Of a DNA stretch of 64,000 bases, positions 17,774 through 26,384 are shown in pieces. Below the pieces are notes generated by a model. The model had not been told where the DNA came from, searched no databases, and saw nothing but the letters and a program-made list of their open reading frames with translations. This DNA comes from Anoxybacillus ayderensis (GTDB lineage: Bacteria > Bacillota > Bacilli > Bacillales > Anoxybacillaceae): NCBI RefSeq assembly GCF_000833605.1, contig NZ_JXTG01000004.1, forward strand, positions 124,001 through 188,000, given 5' to 3'. The translations under genes were made by a program, and so were the position numbers. Numbering within the stretch: the first letter of the stretch is position 1; each line of letters begins with the position of its first letter.

Positions 17774-18876
17774 CCAACAATGAAATGCCAAATGTCTTGA
17801 AATACGCCAGCATGATGTAGCGTGCGTCCAATGACAAGCAATACCGGTCCAACGATTAATCCGAGAAACCCGATCAATTTGAAACCAACGAATAAAGCAA
17901 TTAATGTAGCTAATGGATCGAGCCCGATATTAGAAGAAAGAAGTTTCGGTTCCATCACTTGTCGCTGTACGAGAACAACGATATATAGCACGCCAAGACC
18001 GATGGCAAAATGAGTATCCCCGCTTATTGCTGTGTAAACAATCCATGGAACGAATACTAAACCTGTTCCTAAATACGGCAAAATATCTACTATGCCAATA
18101 ATAAGCGCGATAGTGATCGCGTATTCTACTCGCAACACAAGCAATCCGACTAATACAATGAGCGTTGTAATAGAAATGAGTGTGGCTTGCGCTTTAAGGA
18201 AGCCAAATAGCGCCTTTTTTAGTTCAGTAAACACTTTTGTGCTGCTCGTTTGTACTTTGTTCGGTAACAGTTTTTGGAACAACGATTTTAGACGATACCA
18301 ATCCTTGCTTATAAAAAATGTAGCGAGCAATGAAAAAATAAAGATTGTCGCAAAATTAGGCAACCATCCGATAATCGAAGGGATATTTTGTAATATATTT
18401 TGGATAAATTGTCCAACTGTTGTAGCAATTCTCGTCCCAACCGACTGAATGTTTGCCATAATCGTATCTTGTTGAGATGTATCTAAATTTTTAAAGAGCG
18501 TAGCTAGCTGGTTGTATAGTGGAATAATTTGGCTGGCGACAAACTGTTCCATGTAAACAACAAGCTTTTGAAAATGACTTGGAACGACTGTTGCTAAATA
18601 TTGTGTGCCCGTCACAATTTCTGCGACAAGAAGAGTGACAAGCCCTGCAACGAGTGCAAGTAAAAAAATTAAAACAATGATGACCGCTAGCGCCCTCGGC
18701 ATTTTCGCTTTTTTCTCTAATACATCCACAACTGGATTAATGAAAAAGGCAATCGCTAACGCAATTAAAAACGGATACGTTAACGTTGATACATAATATA
18801 AACTCGCTAACCCAGCAATGATGACAAAGATGACAAATAAAAAGCGAAGGGAGCGATATACATATTGATTTGGCAC
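17758..18876 (-). CDS. ytvI: Sporulation integral membrane protein YtvI (AI-2E transporter family)
   Basis: A 372-residue protein with about seven or eight membrane segments in the AI-2E/PerM layout. It has two N-terminal helices, a long extracytoplasmic stretch (about 85-160), then a cluster of C-terminal helices with the family motif DILPYLGTGLVFVPW and GLDPLATLIALFVGFKLIGFLGLIVGP. Gene order next to fxsA and ytwI identifies YtvI, described as a sporulation protein. The transported substrate is unknown. GTG 18876 follows GGGAGGTG at 5-6 nt. It stands alone on the minus strand. Confidence 0.85.
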   Translation of the reverse strand: MPNQYVYRSLRFLFVIFVIIAGLASLYYVSTLTYPFLIALAIAFFINPVVDVLEKKAKMPRALAVIIVLIFLLALVAGLVTLLVAEIVTGTQYLATVVPSHFQKLVVYMEQFVASQIIPLYNQLATLFKNLDTSQQDTIMANIQSVGTRIATTVGQFIQNILQNIPSIIGWLPNFATIFIFSLLATFFISKDWYRLKSLFQKLLPNKVQTSSTKVFTELKKALFGFLKAQATLISITTLIVLVGLLVLRVEYAITIALIIGIVDILPYLGTGLVFVPWIVYTAISGDTHFAIGLGVLYIVVLVQRQVMEPKLLSSNIGLDPLATLIALFVGFKLIGFLGLIVGPVLLVIGRTLHHAGVFQDIWHFIVGKKEA

Positions 18877-18964
18877 GTTTTCACCTCCCGTCTTTTGTCA
18901 TTTATGACTATTATAATATACAATGCAAAAGAAGAAAAAGTTTCAAAGAAGAAGGTGATATTTG

Positions 18965-19420
18965 ATGCAACCGTTTATTTTTTTATTTATTCTTCTTGTC
19001 ATTGGCATGATGGCAAAAAATCATTCTCTTATTGTCGCAGTGCTTTTTTTACTCGTTGTGAAAAGCATCGGACTAAGTTCAAAAGTATTCCCTTACTTAC
19101 AACAAAAAGGAATCAATCTTGGGGTGACCATCATTACGATTGCTGTATTAGTTCCGATTGCCTCTGGAAAAATAGGTTTTAAAGAGCTAGCAGAGTCTGT
19201 TCGATCGGTTTACGCGTGGATTGCAATGTTATCAGGTATTGCGGTCGCTTTATTAGCAAAAGGAGGCGTCACGCTGCTTGCAAAAGATCCGCATATGACG
19301 ACTGCGCTTGTCATTGGGACGATTTTAGCTGTATCTTTATTCAAAGGCGTTGCGGTTGGGCCGTTAATTGGTGCGGGTATTGCGTATATGCTCATGAAAA
19401 TGGTCGATGTATTTTCGTGA
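18965..19420 (+). CDS. ytwI: UPF0756 (DUF441) membrane protein YtwI
   Basis: A 151-residue hydrophobic protein with four or five membrane segments. The DUF441 family is recognised from an N-terminal helix, VVKSIGLSS, GVTIITIAVLVPIASGKIG and GPLIGAGIAYMLMK. Position between ytvI and citZ matches B. subtilis YtwI. Function is not known. ATG 18965 follows GAAGAAGGTG; TTG one codon earlier is less likely. A TATAAT at 18912-18917 lies upstream without a good -35. Confidence 0.82.
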   Translation: MQPFIFLFILLVIGMMAKNHSLIVAVLFLLVVKSIGLSSKVFPYLQQKGINLGVTIITIAVLVPIASGKIGFKELAESVRSVYAWIAMLSGIAVALLAKGGVTLLAKDPHMTTALVIGTILAVSLFKGVAVGPLIGAGIAYMLMKMVDVFS

Positions 19421-19467
19421 TTTATTACTTTTTTATAATAATATTTTTGAATTATGATTTCTTTTAG

Positions 19468-19496
19468 TTCACAAAAGTCTGATAATTGTTTATAAT
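19468..19496 (+). promoter_or_regulatory. SigA promoter of citZ
   Basis: TTCACA (19468-19473) and TATAAT (19491-19496) with 17-bp spacing. The start point would be near 19503, leaving a leader of about 178 nt before citZ. Confidence 0.65.
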
Positions 19497-19523
19497 GGTA
19501 TTGGAGCATGTACGAAACTATCG

Positions 19524-19569
19524 TATATATTCCCCTGCTCGCTTCGTTAAGCGGATGGGTGAATATATA
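19524..19569 (+). promoter_or_regulatory. Stem-loop in the citZ leader
   Basis: A 46-nt imperfect hairpin. It has a 9-bp lower stem (19524-19532 with 19561-19569), CCC/GGG after a 1-nt bulge, a small internal loop and CGCTT/AAGCG capped by CGTT. There is no T run, so it is not a terminator. In B. subtilis the citZ leader RNA is reported to bind aconitase; whether this hairpin is equivalent is inference. Confidence 0.45.
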
Positions 19570-19575
19570 ACAAAA

Positions 19576-19589
19576 TGTAAGCATTTTCT
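19576..19589 (+). promoter_or_regulatory. Weak cre-like site in the citZ leader
   Basis: TGTAAGCATTTTCT matches the CcpA cre pattern TGWAAnCGnTnWCA at all but two fixed positions. It lies about 75 nt into the leader, a road-block position. Confidence 0.3.
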
Positions 19590-19680
19590 TTGCATTTTTA
19601 TTCAGCTGTTTTGAGCAATCGCTCGACGACGCGTTTCAACATGGGAAAAGGGGAATAAAAGAGAAAAGGAGAGATGTAAG

Positions 19681-20799
19681 ATGACAGTAACTCGCGGTCT
19701 CGAAGGGGTTGTCGCAACCACTTCCACAATTAGTTCGATCATCGATGATACGCTCACGTACGTTGGGTATAATATCGATGATTTAGCAGAACATGCTACG
19801 TTTGAAGAGGTTGTTTATTTGCTTTGGCACCGCAAATTGCCAAACAAAGAAGAGCTAGAAACGTTAACGAAACAGTTGGCAGAAAATGCCGATATTCCGC
19901 AACAAATCATTGATCACTTTAAAATGTATCCGCTTGACAAAGTTCATCCAATGGCAGCGCTTCGCACAGCGATTTCGTTCCTTGGATTGTACGATGAAGA
20001 AGCGGAAGCGATGAATCCGGAAGCGAACTATCGCAAAGCGATTCGTTTACAGGCGAAAGTATCAACAATTGTTGCTGCGTTTTCCCGCATTCGCAAAGGA
20101 TTAGAGCCTGTACCACCGCGCAAAGATTTAAGTTTTGCGGCAAACTTTTTATACATGTTAACAGGGAAAGAGCCGGATCCAATCGCTGAAGAAGCGTTTA
20201 ATAAAGCGCTTGTGCTTCATGCGGACCATGAATTGAACGCTTCAACGTTTACGGCGCGCGTCTGTGTTGCTACTTTATCAGATGTATACTCTGGCATTAC
20301 TGCAGCGATTGGAGCATTAAAAGGACCTCTTCATGGCGGAGCAAACGAAGCGGTCATGAAAATGTTGACGGAAATCGGTACGCTTGAAAATGTAGAAACG
20401 TACATTCACAACAAATTAAACAACAAAGAAAAAATTATGGGCTTCGGTCATCGCGTTTATCGTCACGGAGACCCACGCGCAAAACATTTAAAGAAAATGT
20501 CTGAAAAATTGACGAAGTTAACAGGTGAACCGCATTGGTATGACATGTCGGTGAAAATTGAGGAGATTGTTACATCGACAAAAGGGTTACCACCAAATGT
20601 TGATTTCTACTCAGCTTCTGTTTACCATAGTTTAGGAATTGATCACGATTTATTTACACCAATTTTTGCAATTAGCCGTATGTCTGGATGGCTTGCACAC
20701 ATTTTAGAGCAGTACGAAAACAACCGTCTCATTCGCCCGCGTGCAGAATATACAGGACCGATGAGACAAGTGTACGTACCGCTTGAAGAACGCGCATAA
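19681..20799 (+). CDS. citZ: Citrate synthase
   Basis: A 372-residue small Gram-positive type citrate synthase, the first TCA-cycle step (oxaloacetate plus acetyl-CoA). Catalytic segments are HADHELNASTFTARV, ALKGPLHGGANEAVM and GFGHRVYRHGDPRA, with the Asp in DFYSASVYHSLGI. The ATG follows AAAAGGAGAGATGTAAG. It leads the citZ-icd-mdh cluster. A long leader with a stem-loop and a cre-like site points to regulation by carbon state. A terminator-like hairpin follows, which would make citZ more abundant than icd and mdh. Confidence 0.96.
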   Translation: MTVTRGLEGVVATTSTISSIIDDTLTYVGYNIDDLAEHATFEEVVYLLWHRKLPNKEELETLTKQLAENADIPQQIIDHFKMYPLDKVHPMAALRTAISFLGLYDEEAEAMNPEANYRKAIRLQAKVSTIVAAFSRIRKGLEPVPPRKDLSFAANFLYMLTGKEPDPIAEEAFNKALVLHADHELNASTFTARVCVATLSDVYSGITAAIGALKGPLHGGANEAVMKMLTEIGTLENVETYIHNKLNNKEKIMGFGHRVYRHGDPRAKHLKKMSEKLTKLTGEPHWYDMSVKIEEIVTSTKGLPPNVDFYSASVYHSLGIDHDLFTPIFAISRMSGWLAHILEQYENNRLIRPRAEYTGPMRQVYVPLEERA

Positions 20800-20810
20800 C
20801 GATTGTTTAG

Positions 20811-20843
20811 AAAAGGTGAGAAGTTCACCTCTCACCTTTTTAC
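20811..20843 (+). terminator. Internal terminator/attenuator citZ-icd
   Basis: An 11-bp perfect stem AAAAGGTGAGA / TCTCACCTTTT with an 8-nt loop and a T run lies between citZ and icd. Read-through would still supply icd-mdh. Confidence 0.75.
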
Positions 20844-20864
20844 ACTACATGATTTGGAGGTATG

Positions 20865-22139
20865 ATGATGCAAGGAGAAAAAATTACAGTTACAAACGGA
20901 GTATTAAACGTTCCAAATTATCCAATTATCCCATTTATTGAAGGGGATGGGACAGGTCCAGATATTTGGGCAGCCGCTTCTCGCGTATTGGAAGCAGCTG
21001 TTGAAAAAGCGTATAAAGGTGAACGGAAAATCGTTTGGAAAGAAGTGCTTGCTGGTGAAAAAGCGTTTAAGTTGACAGGTGAATGGTTGCCACAAGAAAC
21101 ACTTGATACGATTCGTGAATACATAATTGCGATTAAAGGTCCGTTAACAACGCCGGTCGGTGGTGGCATTCGTTCATTAAACGTTGCGCTTCGCCAAGAG
21201 CTCGATTTATTTGTATGCTTACGTCCGGTTCGCTATTTTAAAGGAGTTCCTTCTCCAGTTAAGCGCCCTGAAGATACAGACATGGTTATTTTCCGTGAAA
21301 ATACGGAAGATATTTATGCTGGAATCGAATATGCGAAAGGAACGCCAGAAGTAAAAAAAGTGATCGATTTCTTACAAAATGAGATGGGCGTACGCAAAAT
21401 CCGCTTCCCTGAAACATCAGGAATCGGCATTAAGCCAATTTCAGAGGAAGGAACGAAACGATTAGTGCGGGCGGCGATTAAATATGCGATTGAACACGGC
21501 CGCAAATCGGTGACGCTCGTTCATAAAGGAAACATTATGAAATATACAGAAGGTGCGTTTAAAAACTGGGGTTACGAATTAGCTGAGCAAGAATTTGGCG
21601 ATCAAGTGTTTACATGGGCAGAATATGATCGCATCGTTGAAACGGATGGAAAAGAGGCTGCAAACAGAGCGCAGGCGGAAGCAGAAGCAGCAGGAAAAAT
21701 TATCATCAAAGATGCGATTGCAGATATTTTCTTACAACAAATTTTAACTCGTCCACGCGAGTTTGATGTCGTTGCAACGATGAACTTAAACGGCGACTAC
21801 ATTTCTGATGCGCTTGCAGCACAAGTAGGCGGCATCGGTATCGCTCCAGGTGCAAACATTAACTATGAAACAGGTCATGCAATTTTTGAAGCAACGCATG
21901 GCACAGCACCAAAATATGCAGGATTAGATAAAGTAAATCCGTCATCGGTCATTTTATCTGGTGTAATGATGTTTGAACATCTCGGTTGGAACGAGGCAGC
22001 GAAACTCATTATTGACTCTATGGAAAAAACAATTGCATCCAAAGTGGTCACATATGATTTTGCTCGCTTAATGGAAGGTGCAACAGAGGTGAAATGCTCT
22101 GAATTTGCGGATGCCCTCATTCGAAACATGAGCGAATAA
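20865..22139 (+). CDS. icd: NADP-dependent isocitrate dehydrogenase
   Basis: A protein of 424 residues that oxidises isocitrate to 2-oxoglutarate. It is very close to B. subtilis Icd throughout, with [11 protein letters not shown], the phosphorylation/substrate region [26 protein letters not shown], and [17 protein letters not shown]. Three tandem ATG codons (20862, 20865, 20868) follow GGAGG. The middle one gives MMQGEK, matching MAQGEK of B. subtilis, but 20868 has better spacing. It is cytosolic and the middle gene of citZ-icd-mdh. Confidence 0.96.
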   Translation: MMQGEKITVTNGVLNVPNYPIIPFIEGDGTGPDIWAAASRVLEAAVEKAYKGERKIVWKEVLAGEKAFKLTGEWLPQETLDTIREYIIAIKGPLTTPVGGGIRSLNVALRQELDLFVCLRPVRYFKGVPSPVKRPEDTDMVIFRENTEDIYAGIEYAKGTPEVKKVIDFLQNEMGVRKIRFPETSGIGIKPISEEGTKRLVRAAIKYAIEHGRKSVTLVHKGNIMKYTEGAFKNWGYELAEQEFGDQVFTWAEYDRIVETDGKEAANRAQAEAEAAGKIIIKDAIADIFLQQILTRPREFDVVATMNLNGDYISDALAAQVGGIGIAPGANINYETGHAIFEATHGTAPKYAGLDKVNPSSVILSGVMMFEHLGWNEAAKLIIDSMEKTIASKVVTYDFARLMEGATEVKCSEFADALIRNMSE

Positions 22140-22161
22140 AATAAAAAGGGGATGGAAGAAC

Positions 22162-23100
22162 GTGGGTATGAAACGTAAAAAAATCTCAATTATCGGTGCT
22201 GGATTTACAGGAGCGACAACAGCGTTTATTTTAGCGCAAAAAGAGCTAGGTGATATCGTTCTTGTCGACATTCCACAATTGGAAAATCCGACAAAAGGCA
22301 AGGCGCTCGATATGCTTGAGTCAAGCCCAGTTCTTGGTTTTGACGCCAACATTATTGGTACGTCGGATTATGCGGATACGGCTGATTCGGACATCGTTGT
22401 CATCACTGCGGGGATTGCACGCAAACCAGGGATGAGTCGTGACGACTTAGTAACGACAAATCAAAACATTATGAAAGCTGTAACGAAAGAAGTCGTTAAA
22501 TACTCACCGAACTGCTTTATTATCGTCTTAACAAACCCAGTAGATGCGATGACATATACAGTATTTAAAGAATCAGGCTTTCCGAAAAACCGCGTCATCG
22601 GCCAATCTGGTGTATTAGATACCGCGCGTTTCCGGACATTTGTTGCACAAGAATTAAACTTATCTGTTAAAGACATTACAGGATTTGTTTTAGGCGGTCA
22701 TGGAGACGATATGGTACCGCTTGTGCGTTACTCATATGCAGGGGGCATTCCGCTCGAAACGTTAATCCCAAAAGAGCGTTTAGATGCCATTGTTGAACGT
22801 ACGCGTAAAGGTGGCGGTGAAATCGTCAACTTGCTAGGCAACGGTAGCGCTTATTATGCGCCAGCTGCGTCCCTTGCTGAGATGGTTGAAGCGATCGTAA
22901 AAGACCAGCGCCGAGTTCTTCCAGCCATCGCTTATTTAGAAGGCGAATACGGATATGAAGGCATTTATTTAGGTGTGCCAACGATTTTAGGTGGCAACGG
23001 AATCGAAAAAGTGATCGAATTACAGTTAACAGACGAAGAAAAAGAAGCATTAGCGAAATCTGTTGAATCGGTGAAAAACGTGATGAAAGTGTTACAATGA
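22162..23100 (+). CDS. mdh: Malate dehydrogenase
   Basis: A 312-residue LDH-like NAD malate dehydrogenase that interconverts malate and oxaloacetate. Seen are [11 protein letters not shown] (NAD loop), DIPQLENP with Asp for [19 protein letters not shown] with the substrate Arg residues, [10 protein letters not shown] and [14 protein letters not shown] with the catalytic His. GTG 22162 follows AAAGGGGATGG and gives MGMKRKK, the same opening as relatives; ATG 22168 is the alternative. It lies 22 nt after icd, so they are cotranscribed, and a terminator ends the operon. Confidence 0.96.
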   Translation: MGMKRKKISIIGAGFTGATTAFILAQKELGDIVLVDIPQLENPTKGKALDMLESSPVLGFDANIIGTSDYADTADSDIVVITAGIARKPGMSRDDLVTTNQNIMKAVTKEVVKYSPNCFIIVLTNPVDAMTYTVFKESGFPKNRVIGQSGVLDTARFRTFVAQELNLSVKDITGFVLGGHGDDMVPLVRYSYAGGIPLETLIPKERLDAIVERTRKGGGEIVNLLGNGSAYYAPAASLAEMVEAIVKDQRRVLPAIAYLEGEYGYEGIYLGVPTILGGNGIEKVIELQLTDEEKEALAKSVESVKNVMKVLQ

Positions 23101-23103
23101 TAA

Positions 23104-23133
23104 AAAATTCGGGGGATCTTTCCCCGAATTTTT
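23104..23133 (+). terminator. Terminator of citZ-icd-mdh
   Basis: AAAATTCGGGG (23104-23114) pairs perfectly with CCCCGAATTTT (23122-23132), followed by T. Confidence 0.88.
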
Positions 23134-23162
23134 GTATATGGTCAAACAAAGGGGAGATGACG

Positions 23163-23627
23163 ATGTTAGGGAAAAAGCGTAAAATTGGACGTTTAATTTC
23201 GGACATTTCGGTCGGGGAGAAGCTTGTATTAACGGAAGCGATTGAAGATAAAGATTTATTGTTATATTTAGGGCTGACAAACGATGCGAACCCGCTTTAT
23301 ATTCAACATGATTATGCATCCCAAACACCGTTGAAACGTCCAATCGTACCAGCGATTATGTTAACAGGTATGATTACATCAGCTATTTCAAAATATTTAC
23401 CGGGTCCAGGAAGCCATATCGTTTCCCAAACGATTGAATTTAAACGACCAGTATATCATTATGAGCATGTCGAGTTTTTATTTGAAGTAACGCATGTCGA
23501 TGAAGAAAACAATGAAATTCATATTGCGGTTCAAGCGGTTCGAGATGGGGAAGAAATATTAGTTGGAGCGTTGCGTGTCGTTCCGCCATATCCGTTTATG
23601 GAAGAAAAAGCATTAGATAACTTTTAA
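23163..23627 (+). CDS. MaoC-like hot-dog hydratase family protein
   Basis: A 154-residue single hot-dog domain of the MaoC/(R)-hydratase type. The signature is TNDANPLYIQHDYASQTPLKRPIVPAIM, the usual N-P-L/I-H segment though with Gln-His-Asp, followed by GPGSHIVSQTIEFKRPVYH. The family hydrates enoyl-CoA substrates, but single-domain members of this clade lack a proven substrate. ATG 23163 has AAGGGGAG 6 nt upstream; ATG 23157 is too close. The gene lies alone between mdh and phoP with terminators on both sides. Confidence 0.72.
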   Translation: MLGKKRKIGRLISDISVGEKLVLTEAIEDKDLLLYLGLTNDANPLYIQHDYASQTPLKRPIVPAIMLTGMITSAISKYLPGPGSHIVSQTIEFKRPVYHYEHVEFLFEVTHVDEENNEIHIAVQAVRDGEEILVGALRVVPPYPFMEEKALDNF

Positions 23628-23649
23628 AAGGGGCATCGCCTCTTTTTTT
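23626..23649 (+). terminator. Terminator after the MaoC-like gene
   Basis: AAAAGGGGC pairs with GCCTCTTTT (one G-T pair) over a 3-nt loop, with a long T run. Confidence 0.75.
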
Positions 23650-23716
23650 ATTTTTATCTTTCAAAATAACTCGTTATAATAAAAATGTAACAAATTTACG
23701 TTGTTGGAGGATGGCT

Positions 23717-24433
23717 ATGTCGAAACGTGTGTTAGTTGTCGATGATGAGCATTCGATCGTCACTCTATTAGAGTACAATTTAAAACAAGCTGGATTTACC
23801 GTATTGACGGCTTATGATGGGGAAGAAGGGCTTCATAAAGCATTGGAAGAACGACCTGATTTTATCATTCTCGATTTAATGTTACCAAAATTAGATGGCA
23901 TCGAAGTATGTAAGCAATTGCGTCAACAAAAAGTGATGACCCCTATTTTAATGTTGACGGCAAAAGACGATGAGTTTGATAAAGTGCTTGGTCTTGAATT
24001 AGGTGCTGATGACTATATGACGAAGCCGTTTAGCCCACGCGAAGTTGTCGCACGTGTCAAGGCGATTTTGCGCCGAACGACTATTCATGAAAATGAAGAA
24101 AAACAAGAAAATGGTGACGATTCGCTCATTGTCGGGCAACTAAAAATTTTCCCAGATCGTTATGAGGCGTATTTTGCAGAACAAAGATTAGAATTAACTC
24201 CAAAAGAATTTGAGCTATTAGCATATTTAGCGAAATATAAAGGGCGTGTATTGACGCGCGATCAGTTACTTAGCGCCGTATGGAATTATGATTTTGCTGG
24301 AGATACGCGCATTGTTGATGTGCATATTAGCCATTTGCGTGAAAAAATCGAACAAGATACGCGAAAACCCGTATACATTAAAACAATACGCGGATTAGGG
24401 TATAAGCTAGAGGAGCCGAAAGTGGATGAATAA
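23717..24433 (+). CDS. phoP: Phosphate response regulator PhoP
   Basis: An OmpR/PhoB-type response regulator of 238 residues. The receiver domain has acidic D9-D10, phosphoacceptor D53 in LDLMLPKLDG, the Thr and Lys switch residues in LMLTAKD and TKPFSPRE. The C-terminal winged helix has ELTPKEFELLAYLAKYKGRVLTR and VDVHISHLREKIE. It closely matches B. subtilis PhoP and lies in the same mdh-phoP-phoR-polA order. ATG 23717 is chosen since GGAGG directly abuts ATG 23711. A TATAAT at 23675-23680 is the likely -10; its -35 is weak. It overlaps phoR by 8 nt. Confidence 0.93.
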   Translation: MSKRVLVVDDEHSIVTLLEYNLKQAGFTVLTAYDGEEGLHKALEERPDFIILDLMLPKLDGIEVCKQLRQQKVMTPILMLTAKDDEFDKVLGLELGADDYMTKPFSPREVVARVKAILRRTTIHENEEKQENGDDSLIVGQLKIFPDRYEAYFAEQRLELTPKEFELLAYLAKYKGRVLTRDQLLSAVWNYDFAGDTRIVDVHISHLREKIEQDTRKPVYIKTIRGLGYKLEEPKVDE

Positions 24434-26189
24434 ATTTCGCTCTCGGCTATTGCTCGGGCTCGTTTCGGTCATTTTATCTGTTTTATTTGGTCTTGGGGTG
24501 TTATTAGGTCAATTATTTCAAAAATTTTATGCGGATACCGTCCATGAACGGATGGAGAAGGAGGCCAAGCTTTTAGCTTTATATATAGAGAATAAATCGT
24601 TCCAATCCTCGTCGTTTGAGCAAAAATTGCGTGCCATTAGCGACATGCTGTCCGCTCGCATCACGATTGTTGACCGAGATGGACAGCTTATGTTTGATAC
24701 AAACAATTACGTATCCATCGATGAAAAGCGTCATAAAAAATTGATTCAAACGTTATTAAAACAAGAAGATCGTTCCGTTATTTTTGAAGAAGAACAAGAT
24801 TTATATTATTATGCCGTCCCATTTTGGCAGCGGGATGAGCAACTTGGGCATATTGTTCTCAGTTTGCCGATGGATGCGATCGAGCGGGTAAATGAACAAA
24901 TTTGGATTTTGCTTACATTCAGCTTAAGTATTGCATTTTTCATTATTCTTTTATTAGGTATTAAAATTACAAATCAATATACAAAACCGATTGAGGCCGC
25001 AACAAAAGTGGCGATGGAACTTGCACGCGGCAATTATAAAGCGCGAACGTACGAAAGTCGAGAAGATGAAACGGGGATGCTTAGCCAGTCGCTTAATATT
25101 TTAGCGCGCAATTTACAAGAGATGGTGCGCATGCAAGAAATGCAGCAAGATCGCTTGCGAGCATTAATTGAAAATATGGGGAGCGGCTTAATTTTAATTG
25201 ATCAACGGGGTTACATTTCGCTCATGAACCGCGCGTATAAGGAAATGTTTCATATTGATCCGTCCGACTACGTTCATCGTTTATATTATGAGGCGTTTCC
25301 GCATAAGGAAGTTATTGCGCTTGTCGAAGAAATATTTATGACCGAAGTAAACGTACGGAAACAATTGCTTCTTCCTGTCGGTATTGAGCGAAAACATTTT
25401 GAAGTATACGGAACACCGATTATCGGAACGAACGATGAATGGAAAGGAATTATCGTTGTGTTCCACGATATTACTGAGCTAAAAAAGCTTGAGCAAATGC
25501 GAAAAGATTTTGTAGCGAACGTTTCGCACGAACTAAAAACGCCGATTACATCGATTAAAGGTTTTGCGGAAACGTTATTAGATGGGGCAATGCATGATGC
25601 TCAAACACTTGAATATTTTTTAACGATTATTTTAAAAGAAAGCGAACGATTGCAACATTTGATTCAAGATTTGCTTGATTTATCAAAAATTGAACAACAA
25701 GGATTTACATTAAATATATCGGTTGTTGACTTGTACGACGTATTAAAAGAAGTCATTGTCATGCTTGAAGGGAAAGCGAACGATAAACAAATTGCATTAT
25801 CATGCACATCGAATGCCCCGATTTGTTATATGTATGGAGATTTACATCGTTTAAAGCAAATTTTTATTAATTTAATTAATAACGCCATCGCTTATACGCC
25901 AGCAGGTGGACGCGTCACCGTTTCCATTGAAAAAGACGATAAACAATTGCATGTTCATGTCAGCGACACAGGGATTGGCATTGAACAAAAAGAAATTCCG
26001 CGCATTTTTGAACGTTTTTATCGTGTAGACAAAGCACGAAGTCGCAATTCAGGGGGGACAGGCCTTGGTTTAGCGATTGTAAAACATTTAGTGGAGGCGC
26101 ATCACGGAACGATTTCTGTAAAAAGTGAAGTAGGTGTAGGAACGACATTTACTGTTCATTTTCGCGTTGATGCTTGTTTAGATGAATGA
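24426..26189 (+). CDS. phoR: Phosphate sensor histidine kinase PhoR
   Basis: A 587-residue membrane kinase, partner of PhoP. It has TM1 at about residues 8-30, an extracytoplasmic sensor (about 31-160), TM2 at about 161-182, a HAMP linker, a PAS domain (about 240-345), then a dimerisation helix with the phosphoacceptor His in FVANVSHELKTPITSIKGFAE. The ATPase domain has an N box (LINNAIAYTP), a DTGIGIEQKEIPRIFERFYR G1 box and GGTGLGLAIVK. The start lies inside the end of phoP, a sign of coupling. It should respond to phosphate limitation as in B. subtilis, though the inducing signal there is linked to wall teichoic acid. Confidence 0.93.
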   Translation: MNKFRSRLLLGLVSVILSVLFGLGVLLGQLFQKFYADTVHERMEKEAKLLALYIENKSFQSSSFEQKLRAISDMLSARITIVDRDGQLMFDTNNYVSIDEKRHKKLIQTLLKQEDRSVIFEEEQDLYYYAVPFWQRDEQLGHIVLSLPMDAIERVNEQIWILLTFSLSIAFFIILLLGIKITNQYTKPIEAATKVAMELARGNYKARTYESREDETGMLSQSLNILARNLQEMVRMQEMQQDRLRALIENMGSGLILIDQRGYISLMNRAYKEMFHIDPSDYVHRLYYEAFPHKEVIALVEEIFMTEVNVRKQLLLPVGIERKHFEVYGTPIIGTNDEWKGIIVVFHDITELKKLEQMRKDFVANVSHELKTPITSIKGFAETLLDGAMHDAQTLEYFLTIILKESERLQHLIQDLLDLSKIEQQGFTLNISVVDLYDVLKEVIVMLEGKANDKQIALSCTSNAPICYMYGDLHRLKQIFINLINNAIAYTPAGGRVTVSIEKDDKQLHVHVSDTGIGIEQKEIPRIFERFYRVDKARSRNSGGTGLGLAIVKHLVEAHHGTISVKSEVGVGTTFTVHFRVDACLDE

Positions 26190-26251
26190 TTTTTTAACGA
26201 TATATTTACAAACGATTTACCATATATTAAAAAAATACTGGTAACATAACA

Positions 26252-26325
26252 GATGAAAACCCCTTCATCCAAGAAGCCGATTGTCTTGGAATAGGCGAGG
26301 ACAACGAATGTTCTCGTCTTTTTTC
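26252..26325 (+). terminator. Terminator of phoPR with two preceding hairpins
   Basis: The terminator stem is 26294-26302 with 26310-26318 (9 bp, two G-T pairs), followed by TTTTTTCTTTTT. Two hairpins precede it: GATGAA/TTCATC (26252-26257, 26264-26269) and TCCAAGA/TCTTGGA (26268-26274, 26284-26290). These two share 2 nt, so they may be alternatives. Confidence 0.65.
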
Positions 26326-26384
26326 TTTTTTAGCGGGTATCGTGGTAAAATAAGCGTAAGTGAATAAAGAGGAGGGTTTTCGGT

